From: Paenibacillus melissococcoides
GTDB lineage: Bacteria > Bacillota > Bacilli > Paenibacillales > Paenibacillaceae
Direction: 5' to 3'
DNA length: 64,000 nucleotides
Assembly: GCA_944800085.1 (NCBI GenBank)
Contig: CALYLO010000001.1
Location: 1,637,001 to 1,701,000, forward strand
Shown here piece by piece: positions 25,255 through 35,046 of this stretch (positions are counted from its first letter, which is position 1; every line of letters starts with the position of its first letter). A program made the position numbers and the translations under genes. The notes under the pieces were generated by a model. That model was not told where the DNA came from and searched no databases. It saw nothing but the letters and a program-made list of their open reading frames with translations.

Positions 25255-26388
25255 TCATTGGGTTCGGGCTTGAACGGCCGTATAGATTTCATCCATCCGC
25301 GCAACGATTTTATGGATATCAAAATGCTTCAAGGTCCATCTTCGGCCGTGCGCTCCCATTTCCTTGAGAGCTTCCCGATCGGCCATTGCTTTTTTCAATG
25401 ATTCGGCGACTGCGTCTTCCGTCGCCCTGCATTCGGAATCATGGTCGCCGAAATAACAGTCCCACGCTTGTCCGTATACCGCCGGCGCGACGAGACCGAA
25501 GAAGCCGTGGTTGCCGACGGCCAGCACCGGCTTCCCGCAAGCCATCGCTTCGAGAGCAACCCGGCCGGTGCCCACTACGATATCCCCAAGCGCGTAATAT
25601 TCACGAATCTGCGTCTGATTCCCGGCCATATGAATAAAGGTTTGTCCGGTATGATCATGGATGGCATCGACTATCTCGCAAATTTCGGAAAATTGGATGC
25701 CATCGCCGACCACGACCAGATGCAAATTCGGCAGCTCCGTGCTGCGCAGCCGTTCCGCCGCCTTAATCAACATCGTGCAGACGATAGCTTTGTCCCAGGC
25801 CAGCCGGCTTGCATAGACGACAACGTTCGCATCATCCGGAATCTGGAGCGACTTCCGCAGTTCATGAGAGGGCGCCGGGTAGAACGCCTCCGGGTCGATT
25901 CCGTTCGGCACCAGCAGGGAAGTGATCCCCATATCTTGCAAATAGCGCTGCACCGGCTTGCTTACAGAGATGACCGCGTCGCTGTATTGGGCCGTGCAGA
26001 TAAGCTGTTCCTCGGGATAATAAGCTCCGTGAACCGTAAAGACGACAGGTATGTCCAATTCTTGGGCAGCCATGGCCGCATACATTCCCGACGGAGTTTG
26101 ATGCACATGGACGACATCGATTTTGCGGTAACGCATAATCTGCTTCAAGGTGCGGATCGTCTGCTGCAGCGAGCTATCCAGCATAAAGGCGCCCGCAGTT
26201 AAATCGACGGCATGAATCGGGCATCCCGCTTGTGCGAAAGAATTGTACAGTAAGCCGCTCGCTCCGCAGTATACCGGCTTCACTCCTAATGCTTGCAGCC
26301 CCTTGACCAGACTTAGCACATGGGTTTCCGTGCCGCCGACGGCCAAGCTATCCAACACCATCAGCACACGGTAGCCTTTATTTCTCAT
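25255..26388 (-). CDS. Glycosyltransferase family 4
   Basis: A 377-residue retaining GT-B glycosyltransferase. N-terminal VLDSLAVGGTETHVLSLVKG is the acceptor-side signature. The C-terminal donor domain has VVYASRLAWDKA, VVGDGIQF and the EX7E-like ALEAMACGKPVLAVGN. It is soluble and probably membrane-associated at the cytosolic face. The ATG overlaps the end of the GT2 gene by 11 bases (ATGAGAAATAA), implying translational coupling. Donor and acceptor sugars are unknown. Confidence 0.92.
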   Translation of the reverse strand: MRNKGYRVLMVLDSLAVGGTETHVLSLVKGLQALGVKPVYCGASGLLYNSFAQAGCPIHAVDLTAGAFMLDSSLQQTIRTLKQIMRYRKIDVVHVHQTPSGMYAAMAAQELDIPVVFTVHGAYYPEEQLICTAQYSDAVISVSKPVQRYLQDMGITSLLVPNGIDPEAFYPAPSHELRKSLQIPDDANVVVYASRLAWDKAIVCTMLIKAAERLRSTELPNLHLVVVGDGIQFSEICEIVDAIHDHTGQTFIHMAGNQTQIREYYALGDIVVGTGRVALEAMACGKPVLAVGNHGFFGLVAPAVYGQAWDCYFGDHDSECRATEDAVAESLKKAMADREALKEMGAHGRRWTLKHFDIHKIVARMDEIYTAVQARTQ

Positions 26389-27103
26389 TGCGCTTCAGCC
26401 GATTTTTTCCAAAGTATTTCCGGGACCGCTGATTCGGATGGCTGCGGTAATAATACAGAACATCCGGCAGATTAGCGATATTCAGGGGCTTTGCCTTCAA
26501 CGCCTTGGCAATAAATTCATAGTCTTCCGCACCTTCTATTCTCCTTGTATGCCCGCCGATCCCATCGAACAGCTTCCCGCGAAGCATGATGGTTCCATGG
26601 CATACGCAGTGGCCGCCGTTGGCATATACTTTGCGTATTTGTTCCCCGTACCGGATCCAGCCCGCTCTTGATTTCGGCTCCAACAGACTGTGATGGAACA
26701 CTTCATAGTTGGTTCCCACCACCTCGATTTCCGGTCGGCTCAGCAAGAAGTGAACTTGCCGCTCCAGACGTTCATGATGCGAAATATCATCGGAGTCCTG
26801 GGCCGCGATATATTCTCCCGCAGCCAAAAAGAAGCCGGTCGTCACCGCTCCGGCATAGCCGATATTGCGGGGCAGGGGCACCGTTATAAACGTGCGGTCG
26901 CCCAATTGCTCCCGATTGACCTCCAGCCAGTTCTCCACCTGCAGCAAAGAATCGTCTGTCGAGGCATCATCGACAAGAATGATTTCCCAGTTCGGGTAAG
27001 TTTGCCGTAGGAGGCCATCCAAGCAATCTGTCAAAAAAGCTGATTTGTTATAGTTTGTGATAACAATACTTACTAGACCGGGTACTCTCGGGTAGGTCAT
27101 CAT
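26378..27103 (-). CDS. Glycosyltransferase family 2
   Basis: An inverting GT-A enzyme of about 241 residues. The nucleotide-binding strand reads VSIVITNYNKSAFLTDCLDG, followed by LVDDASTDDS; the metal motif is DSDD in EYIAAQDSDDISHHERLERQ, and the late RIEGAEDYEF carries the catalytic-base candidate Asp. No membrane helix is present. The ATG at 27103 with AAGGCGG five bases away is preferred over the GTG at 27109. It is the first glycosyltransferase of the cluster and overlaps the GT4 gene. Confidence 0.92.
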   Translation of the reverse strand: MMTYPRVPGLVSIVITNYNKSAFLTDCLDGLLRQTYPNWEIILVDDASTDDSLLQVENWLEVNREQLGDRTFITVPLPRNIGYAGAVTTGFFLAAGEYIAAQDSDDISHHERLERQVHFLLSRPEIEVVGTNYEVFHHSLLEPKSRAGWIRYGEQIRKVYANGGHCVCHGTIMLRGKLFDGIGGHTRRIEGAEDYEFIAKALKAKPLNIANLPDVLYYYRSHPNQRSRKYFGKNRLKRNEK

Positions 27104-27126
27104 TTTCACCGCCTTATTTCAGCTTG

Positions 27127-27321
27127 TTATGAGATAACACGGACATAGGACACCATATGGAGTTGAAAGATGGCATACTGTCCATTGTCATATCCCGTCA
27201 ACCGGGAAGTGCGGACAGTCAGCTTCATATCGTCGACGGATACGAGAATGCCTGTTATCAAGTCCAATGCGCTTGCCACCTGGACTTGCTTTCCAATCAA
27301 TGAACGGAGCTTTTCTTTCAT
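27127..27321 (-). CDS. Small Sm-like beta-barrel protein (DUF2642-like)
   Basis: A 64-residue protein, MKEKLRSLIGKQVQVASALD followed by LITGILVSVDDMKLTVRT and a final strand MVSYVRVIS: the strand pattern of a small Sm/SH3-like barrel, as in DUF2642 proteins of spore-formers. The start at 27321 is chosen for GGAAGGTG six bases upstream. It sits 16 bases after a second protein of the same fold and just before the glycosyltransferases. Confidence 0.7.
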   Translation of the reverse strand: MKEKLRSLIGKQVQVASALDLITGILVSVDDMKLTVRTSRLTGYDNGQYAIFQLHMVSYVRVIS

Positions 27322-27337
27322 TTCGATCACCTTCCTC

Positions 27338-27697
27338 TTATTGAATTTGGAACGAGATGACTTGATTCAGGTGCACAAGCACGATCGATCCATCCGACTC
27401 TCTAATTTCTGCATAGTCCTCTCCAACCTCGGTGATAATGCCTTGAATCGTTCCCCCGAACGAGGTCAATTCAACCTGGCGATGAACGTATCTCTCGAGC
27501 GATGGCTTGAGCGGCGAATTCGAACCGCGATTCCCTCCGCCCCCCATCTCCTCCCGAATCGCGGTCCGAAGCGCTTGAACGAGCCTGTCTCCTTGCAGCT
27601 CGTCCCCCGTGATAGACTCCTTGACGGCTTGCTTCATGAGTTGAGCCATTCCTTCAAAATAACGTTGCAACTCCTTTTCGTTTGCTTTCAATTTCAT
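27338..27697 (-). CDS. Helical plus Sm-like domain protein (DUF2642-like)
   Basis: A 119-residue protein. The first ~55 residues form a charged helical region (ANEKELQRYFEGMAQLMKQA), followed by a Gly/Asn linker (MGGGGNRGSNSPLK) and a C-terminal barrel domain (RQVELTSFGGTIQGIITEVG, EDYAEIRESDGSIVLVHLNQ). It is the first gene of the set that continues through the second barrel protein, GT2, GT4 and pyruvyltransferase. Such proteins are known from Bacillus spore coats, so a spore-surface glycan role is conceivable but unproven. Ribosome site GGCGGGTGA. Confidence 0.7.
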   Translation of the reverse strand: MKLKANEKELQRYFEGMAQLMKQAVKESITGDELQGDRLVQALRTAIREEMGGGGNRGSNSPLKPSLERYVHRQVELTSFGGTIQGIITEVGEDYAEIRESDGSIVLVHLNQVISFQIQ

Positions 27698-27876
27698 AAT
27701 ATTTCACCCGCCTTTCATTTCCGTATTAATAGAGTATAAAAAAAGGAGAAGGCTTGACTAAACTTCTCTCTATCTTTTGGCAAATTGTTCGTTTGAACGA
27801 TCGCGTGAGATGGGGAATGTGGCCGATGACCGAGGGGAGCCATGCAACTATATTATCTAGCAGGGTTAAAAGATAA

Positions 27877-27909
27877 TAAAAAAAAGAACATCTATCGCAG
27901 ATGTTCTTC
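27877..27909 (-). terminator. Intrinsic terminator of the sulfate transporter operon
   Basis: On the minus strand a hairpin AAGAACATCT/AGATGTTCTT (27909-27885) is followed by a run of eight T, 19 bases past the cysW stop. Confidence 0.85.
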
Positions 27910-27927
27910 GATAAGGCCGGACCGCGC

Positions 27928-28806
27928 TCAGGCGCGCGTCCGCTCGAGCCATTGCTTCGCCGCGAGCGTGAACAGCGCCAGGGCGACCAGCAGCGAGGCC
28001 GAGGCGAACGCGGCGGAGAACTGGTACTCGTTATACAGGATTTCCACATGCAGGGGGAGCGTGTTCGTCTCGCCGCGGATATGGCCGGATACGACCGATA
28101 CGGCTCCGAATTCGCCCATGGCGCGGGCGTTGCAAATCATAATGCCGTAGAGGAGCCCCCATTTGATGTTCGGGAGCGTAATGCGGCGGAACATCGTCCA
28201 TCCCTTCGCGCCGAGCGTGGCGGCCGCTTCTTCTTCCAGCGTGCCCTGAGCTTGCATGATCGGGACGAGCTCCCGCGCCACGAACGGAAAGGTGACGAAC
28301 AGCGTGGCGAGCACGATGCCCGGGAGCGCGAACACGATCTGCACATCATGCGCCGCCAGCCAGGAACCGAACCAGCCGTGGGCGCCGAACAGCAGAATGA
28401 AGAGGAAGCCCGCAATGATCGGCGATACGGAAAAGGGCAGGTCGATGAGCGTGATGAGCCATTGCTTGCCGCGAAAGGCGAACTTGGTCAGGCACCATGC
28501 GGCGGCGATGCCGAATATCGTATTCAGCGGCACAACGATGAGGGCCGTCAGCAGCGTGAGCCGGATGGCCGACAGCGCATCCGGCTCGTTCAATGCCGCG
28601 AAGTAGACCTCCGCGCCGCGCTTGAACGCCTGCGCGAAGACGGCTGCGAGCGGGAGCAGCAGGACGAGACCGATGAAGCCGAGCGCGACCGCGATGAGCA
28701 GCCGCCGGACGAGCGGGGATTCGGTCGTGCAGCCGGCGCGGGGCTCAAGCTTGCGGGATGCCGGCGGCGGGGAAGGGGAGAAGGCGGCGGACGGAGAAGC
28801 GGCCAT
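27928..28806 (-). CDS. cysW: Sulfate/thiosulfate ABC transporter permease CysW
   Basis: A 292-residue permease with six transmembrane helices and the coupling loop [40 protein letters not shown] is a hallmark of CysW. The N-terminal ~35 residues are Ala/Pro/Ser-rich and poorly conserved. The ATG at 28806 follows AAGGAGG; the frame is open further upstream without such a site. It lies 82 bases downstream of cysT on the same strand. It works with CysT as the membrane channel importing sulfate. Confidence 0.93.
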   Translation of the reverse strand: MAASPSAAFSPSPPPASRKLEPRAGCTTESPLVRRLLIAVALGFIGLVLLLPLAAVFAQAFKRGAEVYFAALNEPDALSAIRLTLLTALIVVPLNTIFGIAAAWCLTKFAFRGKQWLITLIDLPFSVSPIIAGFLFILLFGAHGWFGSWLAAHDVQIVFALPGIVLATLFVTFPFVARELVPIMQAQGTLEEEAAATLGAKGWTMFRRITLPNIKWGLLYGIMICNARAMGEFGAVSVVSGHIRGETNTLPLHVEILYNEYQFSAAFASASLLVALALFTLAAKQWLERTRA

Positions 28807-28888
28807 GCGTGTAATCCTCCTTCGAGCTGAAAGTAATGTGAATAACGGGCGGCTGCCCATGAATGAATTCGGCAGGCATTCATGCGCT

Positions 28889-29752
28889 TCATAACGAGGT
28901 CATGCGGCGCGCCGCCTTCCATTGCAGCGTATTGATAAGGAGCTGCAGCAGAAAGGACAGGATGAGCATGACGAGCGCGACGGCGGTGGCTCCTGCGTAA
29001 TCATACTGCTCCAGCTTGGTCATGATGAGCAGCGGCGCGATCTCGGTCTTGTACGGCATATTGCCGGAGATGAAGACGACCGAACCGTATTCCCCGATGC
29101 CGCGGGCGAAGGCGAGCGCGAATCCCGTCAGGAGCGACGGAAGGAGCTGCGGCACGATGATGCGGCGGAAGACGGTCAGCCGCTTCGCGCCGAGCGTGGC
29201 GGCCGCTTCCTCGACCTCCGTCTCCCATGATTCCAGCACCGGCTGAACGGTGCGGACGACGAAGGGGAGACCGATGAAGACGAGGGCGATCGCGATGCCG
29301 ATCGCGGAGTAGGCGCTCGGGATGCTGATCGCGTACAGCCAGCGGCCAATCCAGACGTTCTCGGCGTAAATTGTCGTAAGCGCGATGCCCGCCACCGCGG
29401 TCGGCAGCGCGAACGGCAGATCGATAATGCCGTCGATCAGCCGCTTGCCGGGGAACGTGTAGCGCACGAGCACCCAGGCGACGATAAAGCCGAACACGAC
29501 ATTGACCAGTCCGGCCGCGAACGCCGTCGCGAAGCTGATGCGATAGGCCGCCAGGACGCGCTCGTCGAAGACGGCGGCCCAGAACCCGCTCCAGCTCAGC
29601 TCAAGCGACTTCAGCACGACGGCAGACAGCGGGATGAGCACGAGCAGCGACAAATAGCCGACGGTGAATCCGAGCGTGATGCGGAATCCGGGCAGGACTG
29701 CATACGGTTTGCCTTTTTGCGGGGGCCGCTTTGGGGGTGATGTGGCAGTCAT
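28889..29752 (-). CDS. cysT: Sulfate/thiosulfate ABC transporter permease CysT
   Basis: A 287-residue inner-membrane permease of the CysT/CysU type. [20 protein letters not shown] and the EAA loop [20 protein letters not shown] are family marks, and [20 protein letters not shown] is characteristic of CysT. About six transmembrane helices. It lies 38 bases after the binding-protein gene, with AAAGGAGG upstream. The ATPase CysA is not in this operon, so energy coupling must use an ATPase encoded elsewhere. Confidence 0.93.
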   Translation of the reverse strand: MTATSPPKRPPQKGKPYAVLPGFRITLGFTVGYLSLLVLIPLSAVVLKSLELSWSGFWAAVFDERVLAAYRISFATAFAAGLVNVVFGFIVAWVLVRYTFPGKRLIDGIIDLPFALPTAVAGIALTTIYAENVWIGRWLYAISIPSAYSAIGIAIALVFIGLPFVVRTVQPVLESWETEVEEAAATLGAKRLTVFRRIIVPQLLPSLLTGFALAFARGIGEYGSVVFISGNMPYKTEIAPLLIMTKLEQYDYAGATAVALVMLILSFLLQLLINTLQWKAARRMTSL

Positions 29753-29790
29753 GGGGCATTGCCGCCTCCTTTTTGCAAGAGATTGAACGT

Positions 29791-30858
29791 TTACCGTTTA
29801 TAGATTTCGTCGAACAGCGCGCCGTCGGCGAAATGCTTCTTGTGGGCCTCGGCCCAGCCGCCGAACGGCTCCTGGATGGTCAGCAGCTTCACTTGCGGGA
29901 AGCGCTGCTCGTACTTGGCGGCAACGGATTCCAACCGCGGCCGGTAATAATGCTTGGCGGCGATGTCTTGCCCTTCCTCGCTATACAAATAGTCGAGGTA
30001 GGCTTCCGCCGCCTGGCGCGTTCCCCGCTTATCCACGATCTCGTCCACGACCGCGACCGGCGGCTCCGCCAGAATGCTGAGGCTCGGCACCACGATCTCG
30101 AATTTATCCTTCCCCAGCTCGTTGGTGGCCAGGAACGCCTCGTTCTCCCACGAGATCAGCACGTCGCCGATGCCGCGCTCGACGAAGGTGGTCGTCGCGC
30201 CGCGAGCGCCGGAGTCGAGCACGGGCACATTGCGGTAGAGGCTGCGCAGCCATTCCTTCGCCCGCTCCTCGTCATTGCCGCTTGCCGCGAGCGCATAGCC
30301 CCAGGCGGCAAGATAATTCCAGCGCGCGCCGCCCGAGGTCTTCGGATTCGGCGTGATAACCTGGACATCCGGCTTCACGAGATCGCTCCAATCGCGGATG
30401 CCTTTCGGATTGCCCTTCCGCACGAGGAAGACGATGGTAGAATAATAAGGGGCGCTGTTGTCCTTCAACCGCTCCTCCCAGCCGTCCTTGATCAGGCCAG
30501 CCTGTTGGATGGCATCGATATCGTAGGCCAGGGCGAGGGTGACGACATCCGCCTGCAGCCCGTCGATAACGGAACGCGCCTGCTTGCCGCTGCCGCCATG
30601 GGATTGCTTCACAGTAATGGACTGCCCTGTCTTCTTCTGCCAATACGCCGCAAAGGCTTGGTTGTAATCCGCGTACAGCTCGCGCGTCGGATCATAGGAT
30701 ACGTTCTGAAGCACGATGGGCTCCGTGCCGCTGCCGTCCGTTCCGCCTTGGGCGTCCGTCTTCGCGCCTCCGGATCCGTTACCGCAGGCGGCCGTCAGGC
30801 TCAAGGCCGCGATAAGTGCCCATAGCATCGCTTTTTTTCGGTATAGTCTGCCCTTCAT
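29791..30858 (-). CDS. sbp: Sulfate-binding lipoprotein
   Basis: A 355-residue extracellular solute-binding protein. Lipobox SLTAAC puts the lipidated Cys at residue 25; the mature region has the family signatures [29 protein letters not shown], and [16 protein letters not shown], which forms the anion site. The start at 30858 is chosen for GAGAGGAGC upstream of the signal peptide. First gene of the sbp-cysT-cysW operon. No S-box or T-box leader is visible in the ~150 bases upstream, so control is probably by a repressor such as CymR, but no site was confirmed. Confidence 0.94.
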   Translation of the reverse strand: MKGRLYRKKAMLWALIAALSLTAACGNGSGGAKTDAQGGTDGSGTEPIVLQNVSYDPTRELYADYNQAFAAYWQKKTGQSITVKQSHGGSGKQARSVIDGLQADVVTLALAYDIDAIQQAGLIKDGWEERLKDNSAPYYSTIVFLVRKGNPKGIRDWSDLVKPDVQVITPNPKTSGGARWNYLAAWGYALAASGNDEERAKEWLRSLYRNVPVLDSGARGATTTFVERGIGDVLISWENEAFLATNELGKDKFEIVVPSLSILAEPPVAVVDEIVDKRGTRQAAEAYLDYLYSEEGQDIAAKHYYRPRLESVAAKYEQRFPQVKLLTIQEPFGGWAEAHKKHFADGALFDEIYKR

Positions 30859-31369
30859 CTTGCATGCTCCTCTCTCTCGGCTGCTTTCAGCTTCATCGCT
30901 GCGCCGTCTGCAGCCCGCACTGTCTGATTTGTGTGCGCTCACGCTCATTTTAACTATATATCCGATAGGACAACTTGGTTATTATGGCGTATGCAAGTAT
31001 GGTATCAGCCCTTTCGCGTGATAGTCAATAAAGATTTTCAGGAATGCAACTTATTCCCATCCCTGTCGAAAGAACCGTTCTTTCACGTCGTGAAAACGTT
31101 TTTGTTGATGCGGTTCCGGCAAGTGGAGGTCCGGTTTTATCCAAATTGCGCTTTAGGGAACAGGGCCTTTTCTCCTCTCGGTTTTGATAGAAGCAAATCT
31201 ATGTTGGCGCAAGCATTTTGGGAGATTGGCGCTATCGAGGGATTGGCGAGATAAGGCAACCCGGAAGCAGGATAAATCGATTTCTTGCGTCGAAGTAGAT
31301 TGGGGATGCAGTTCAAGCTGCGCGAGCGAATGCATGCGCAAGCAGTTGAGATTCGAGAGGAGGTCAGAC
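30859..31369. other. Intergenic region, nothing assigned
   Basis: Contains the sbp promoter side (A+T-rich around 30945-31000 on the minus strand) and short frames with no recognisable protein. No hairpin with a T-tract and no repeat copy was seen. Confidence 0.5.
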
Positions 31370-31561
31370 ATGAACGTCGGACATGCGCGCAAGGCGGCGG
31401 CAGACTGGGTCATGCGGCATGCCAGCCGGGAGGAGGGATTCATGGGCCATTATGGGCGAGCACCCGGACATCGTGGAGAACTAGCACTTTGCTGCCTTCC
31501 TGTAAGCATAAGATCTAACGGTAAGATCTTGCGGACAGAGAAGGTAAACAACTGTATATGA
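31370..31561 (+). pseudogene. Possible N-terminal fragment of a nucleotidyltransferase-like protein
   Basis: MNVGHARKAAADWVMRHASR followed by EEGFMG resembles, from memory, the N-terminus of a family of nucleotidyltransferase-fold proteins that continue into a GS-motif; here the similarity ends after ~30 residues and no GSxxxxxxxxxDxD motif follows. A perfect AGGAGGTCAG precedes the ATG, so a real gene once started here. Treat it as a gene remnant of uncertain family. Confidence 0.4.
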
Positions 31562-31760
31562 AAGTCATAAGAAATCTCTTTCCTCCGGGGGAGATGGTCT
31601 TTTATTGTCATAGTGAATACGCTTACATTACACGGCTTCGAAGGCTTCATGACCTGTGCGTCTCCGTAGAAGGGAGGGAATTGATATTTGTCGGGCGCGA
31701 GGCAGTCCCGCCTAGAGAAGCGGCATGGGGGATTGTAAACCACACTCAGGAGGGAAAATA

Positions 31761-34305
31761 ATGCTATCTTTGAAAAAGAGAATATCCCTGGCCTTATGCA
31801 TGATGATGCTGATCGCTTTCATCCCGGTTCCGAATGCGCATGCGGCCGAGAGCGAGCCGGAGCTCCGCAATCTGGCCAAGGACTCCATCTATGTATGGTC
31901 GGAGGCGCCGGATTACCGCTACCCGGATACCGGTAACAAGCTGACGGACGGCAAAACCGGCGGCACGAACGTGCTGGATCCGGCATGGACCGGACATTTG
32001 CAGAAGCAGACGCGGGAGATCGTATTCGATCTGGGCGAGGCGAAGTCGATCTCCAGCATCAAGTCCCACTTCCTTCAGGATTGGCCCGGTTCGGCCATCC
32101 TGTTCCCATTGACGGTCTCGATATACGTCTCGAACGATAACGTGAATTGGGGAGAGGTATCCCACAAGGCGACCGAGCTGCTGTGGGTCGACGGTCCGCC
32201 CAAAGATCAGTACTATGTGTGGGACGGAAGCAAGGATGGCATTCCTGCGGCGGGGCCCGATGCCAACATGGCTTATGGGCGCTACGTCAAAGTGATGTTC
32301 TCGATGCACCCGAAAGCCTGGACCTTCCTCGACGAGATCGAGATCATCGGAGCGGACGGCAAGCTGGAGGGCGCCAAGGAGGTGCCGGCCAAGTCGTTCG
32401 AATATTTGCGTCCGGGCGCGGATACGGCGGGAATCCGCAATCTGTCGCTCGTCTATAACGGATACTACAGCGATGTGCCGGAATGGACGAAGGATAATTT
32501 GATTCCCGAGATTGGCTATGTCAATAAAAACGGGGAGCTGACGGACTGGTTCTTCGACGGCGTGCTGATGCTCGGCTTGAAGTCGCCCGAAGGACGCGAT
32601 TTCGGCTTGGACTCGCTCTTGCCGGACTGGAAATGGTACCTCGGCAAAACCTTCAAGCCGGAAGGCGATATGAGCCAGTTGAATGAAGCGGTGAAGGAAG
32701 TCGGGCAGAAGTTGAAGCAGCCGGACTATAAAATGAAGGTGGTGGGGATGATCCCGCTTCCGGCCGAGCATGTGACGGACTTCGGCGATGTGGACGGGGA
32801 CGGCGTATCCGAGAACTTCAGTGAAGGAAGGGTCGGTCGGGAGCAAGCGTTGGCCAATCGGCAGAAGGCGGTCCGCTGGTGGATCCAGGAATTCCTCAAG
32901 CGTTGGGAGGAGAACAATTACTCCAACCTGGAGCTTGTCGGCCTGTATTGGCTGGATGAGTCGATTAGCACCAGCGAATCGGGTCCGGATTTCGTCCGCA
33001 TGGTCAATGCCGATGTGCATGCGCAGGGCCTGACATCGTTCTGGATTCCGCACTCCATGGCGTATAAAGCATTTATGTGGAAAGATGTCGGACTCGATGC
33101 GGCAGCCTACCAGCCGAATTATTTCTTCGAGCCGCTGCCGATCGATCGTCTGATTGACGGAGCCAAGACGGCGAAGCGGTTCGGCATGGGCGTAGAACTC
33201 GAGTTCGACAACCGCATGCTGACGGACGAGGCATTCCGCAAGCGGTTCCATGAATATCTCGATGCCGGCTATGAGTATGGCTTTGCTGGCCCGGACACGT
33301 TCAAGGCATACTACAAAGGAAGCGGTCCGGTGCTGCGCGACGCGGCGAACAGCCAGGATCCGCAAATTCGCGAGCTGTACGACAGACTGTATCGATTCGC
33401 GAACGGCAAAAATACGGGCGGCAATACGTCGCCCGAAGCGTCGGACGCCTCGTTCCGCACGGCGGCCAATACCCCGGTAACCGGCACCCTCACGGCTGCC
33501 GACAGCGACGGGGATGCGCTGACGTATAGCATTGTCGACAACGGCACAAATGGCAAGGCCGTGGTGACGGATGCGTCGACCGGCGCCTTCACCTACACGC
33601 CGAATGAGGGAGAGACGGGCCCGGACACGTTCACCTTCAAGGCGAATGACGGTCAATCCGATTCGAATATCGCCACCGTAACGGTAACCATCGATTCGTC
33701 AGCGGCCGGATGGCAGACCCAATTGAGCGGGGCAAGCAACGTTCAGCCCGGGGCCTGGGGAGAAATTCACCGTTACGTACGGCTTGAACGGCGGCTTGCA
33801 GAACATCTGTGCGCAGGATATCCGAGTCGAGTATGATCCTGCCTTTATGGAACTGATGTCCGGCAAATCGGTCAAGAAAGGCGTAAGCCTGATTGAGAGC
33901 GACAAAAAGACGCCCGGCAAGCTGCATCTGATTGTGGCCAGCCAAGGCGAGGGCAACGCGGTGAACGGCGCGGCGGATCTGCTGGAGCTGACGTTCCGAC
34001 TCAAGAAGGAGATCGGTTCGAAGACCGGCGTCATCTCTATCTCCAGCGCGGTGCTCGGCGATGAGCAGGGACGGGAAGCGCAGGCGACGCCCTCTTCGAA
34101 GACCATTCAAGCCGGGGCTTCGCTTCCCGGGGACTACAACGGGGACGGCAAGGTAACCGTTGGCGATCTGGCTATCGTCGCCTCTCATTACGGCAAGACG
34201 AAGCACAGCCCGGATTGGGAGCGGGTGAAGCATATGGATGCGAACGGCAACGGGAAAATCGACGACCAGGATTTGGCCTTCGTCAGCCGCAAGCTGATGA
34301 ACTAG
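31761..34305 (+). pseudogene. Secreted DUF4855 protein with cadherin-like, cohesin-like and dockerin domains, frameshifted
   Basis: Signal peptide (MLSLKKRISLALCMMMLIAF...AHA), a discoidin-like N-terminal part, a DUF4855 glycosidase-like domain (about residues 220-560; VGLYWLDESISTSESG, GVELEFDNRM), and a cadherin-like repeat (ANTPVTGTLTAADSDGDALT). The first frame stops at 33836. One frame over, the protein continues with a cohesin-like domain (DIRVEYDPAFMELMSGKSV) and a type I dockerin (DYNGDGKVTVGDLAIVASHY; MDANGNGKIDDQDLAFVSRK) to 34305. The cause is visible: CCCGGGG (33747-33753) is followed by the near-copy CCTGGGG (33754-33760); removing those 7 bases restores VQPGEKFTVTYGLNGG. AGGAGGG precedes the ATG. 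Probably a surface glycan-active enzyme when intact. Confidence 0.8.
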
Positions 34306-34310
34306 AAGGG

Positions 34311-34356
34311 GCCGACACGCGCCAAGCGCTTGCGCTTCGCATGTGTCGGCTCTTGT
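34311..34356 (+). terminator. Hairpin terminator after the dockerin gene
   Basis: GCCGACAC (34311-34318) pairs with GTGTCGGC (34343-34350), with additional pairing inside the loop. The following TCTTGTG is a weak T-tract. Confidence 0.5.
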
Positions 34357-34417
34357 GCCGGCATAACAGCTGAATGAGACGGGGACGCGAAGAGCTTCCC
34401 GGTCCCGATTACTATTG

Positions 34418-34717
34418 CTATTGCTGCTGCTGTTCAAGCCTGCCGAGCATGAGCCGGTAACTTCCGTTGCCATAATGAAGGATTCGCTTGACGCGAGAGA
34501 TAATGGCCGTGCTTGCGCCGGTCTCCGCTTCGATTTCCATATACGTGCTGCCGTTCAACAGCATTTTGGCGACTTCCAGCCGTTGGGACAAGGCCTGCAA
34601 TTCTTTCGGAGTCGTCAAGTCTTCGAAAAAATCATAACATTCCTCGATGCTTTGCAGCTTCATAATGACCTCCAACAATTGCTCGATGGCCGGGTCGCCG
34701 GAACGCTTGGCATACAT
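34418..34717 (-). CDS. yerC: TrpR/YerC-family DNA-binding protein
   Basis: A 99-residue all-helical protein of the YerC/YecD family, TrpR-like. Family marks are FFEDLTTPKELQALSQRLEV and the HTH STYMEIEAETGASTAIISRV followed by KRILHYGNGSYRLML. Full family length. It stands alone between the dockerin gene and the tyrosine-degradation operon, on the opposite strand to both, so it might regulate either, but no operator was found. Confidence 0.92.
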   Translation of the reverse strand: MYAKRSGDPAIEQLLEVIMKLQSIEECYDFFEDLTTPKELQALSQRLEVAKMLLNGSTYMEIEAETGASTAIISRVKRILHYGNGSYRLMLGRLEQQQQ

Positions 34718-35046
34718 ATCGTCCTATCAACTCCAATTCGAAATGAATACCATAAATGCGCATACTCCTTATTTTTTGACAAGAAGCCGTCTATTTCCTT
34801 CTGTTTGTTCAAAAAACATTCACAATTTCGAACCTTTCCGAAAAACAGCCTGATACTACTTGGTGATGCTTCAATGCGATAGCGTCCCGCTGCGGTTTAT
34901 CCCTGCCGGATTCATGCGCCCGGGTGCCGCCGCGGTTCATCTGCCGCGCGTTGGAGCATGCTCGCGTTCGAGTACGCCTTTGCTAGATATTGGAATCCGT
35001 CATATACTCTCAGTGGCAGCAATCATGCGAGTGTAGGAGGGTGTTT
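34718..35046. other. Upstream region of the homogentisate operon
   Basis: About 330 bases between divergent yerC and hpd. It must hold the promoters for both. No convincing -35/-10 pair, riboswitch or repeat copy was recognised; the hpd ribosome site GTAGGAGGG is at 35033-35041. Confidence 0.5.

Noticed and set aside
30925..31000. CymR operator or S-box leader before sbp
   Set aside because: An A+T-rich imperfect repeat is present, but I could not match it to a consensus with confidence, and no S-box core is visible.
31558..31761. 67-codon frame just upstream of the dockerin gene
   Set aside because: Overlaps the ribosome site of the next gene, has no ribosome site of its own and no recognisable domain; the region is more likely leader or promoter.
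31794..33656. 620-codon minus-strand frame opposite the DUF4855 gene
   Set aside because: Antisense shadow; the sense strand has a signal peptide, DUF4855 and dockerin motifs.
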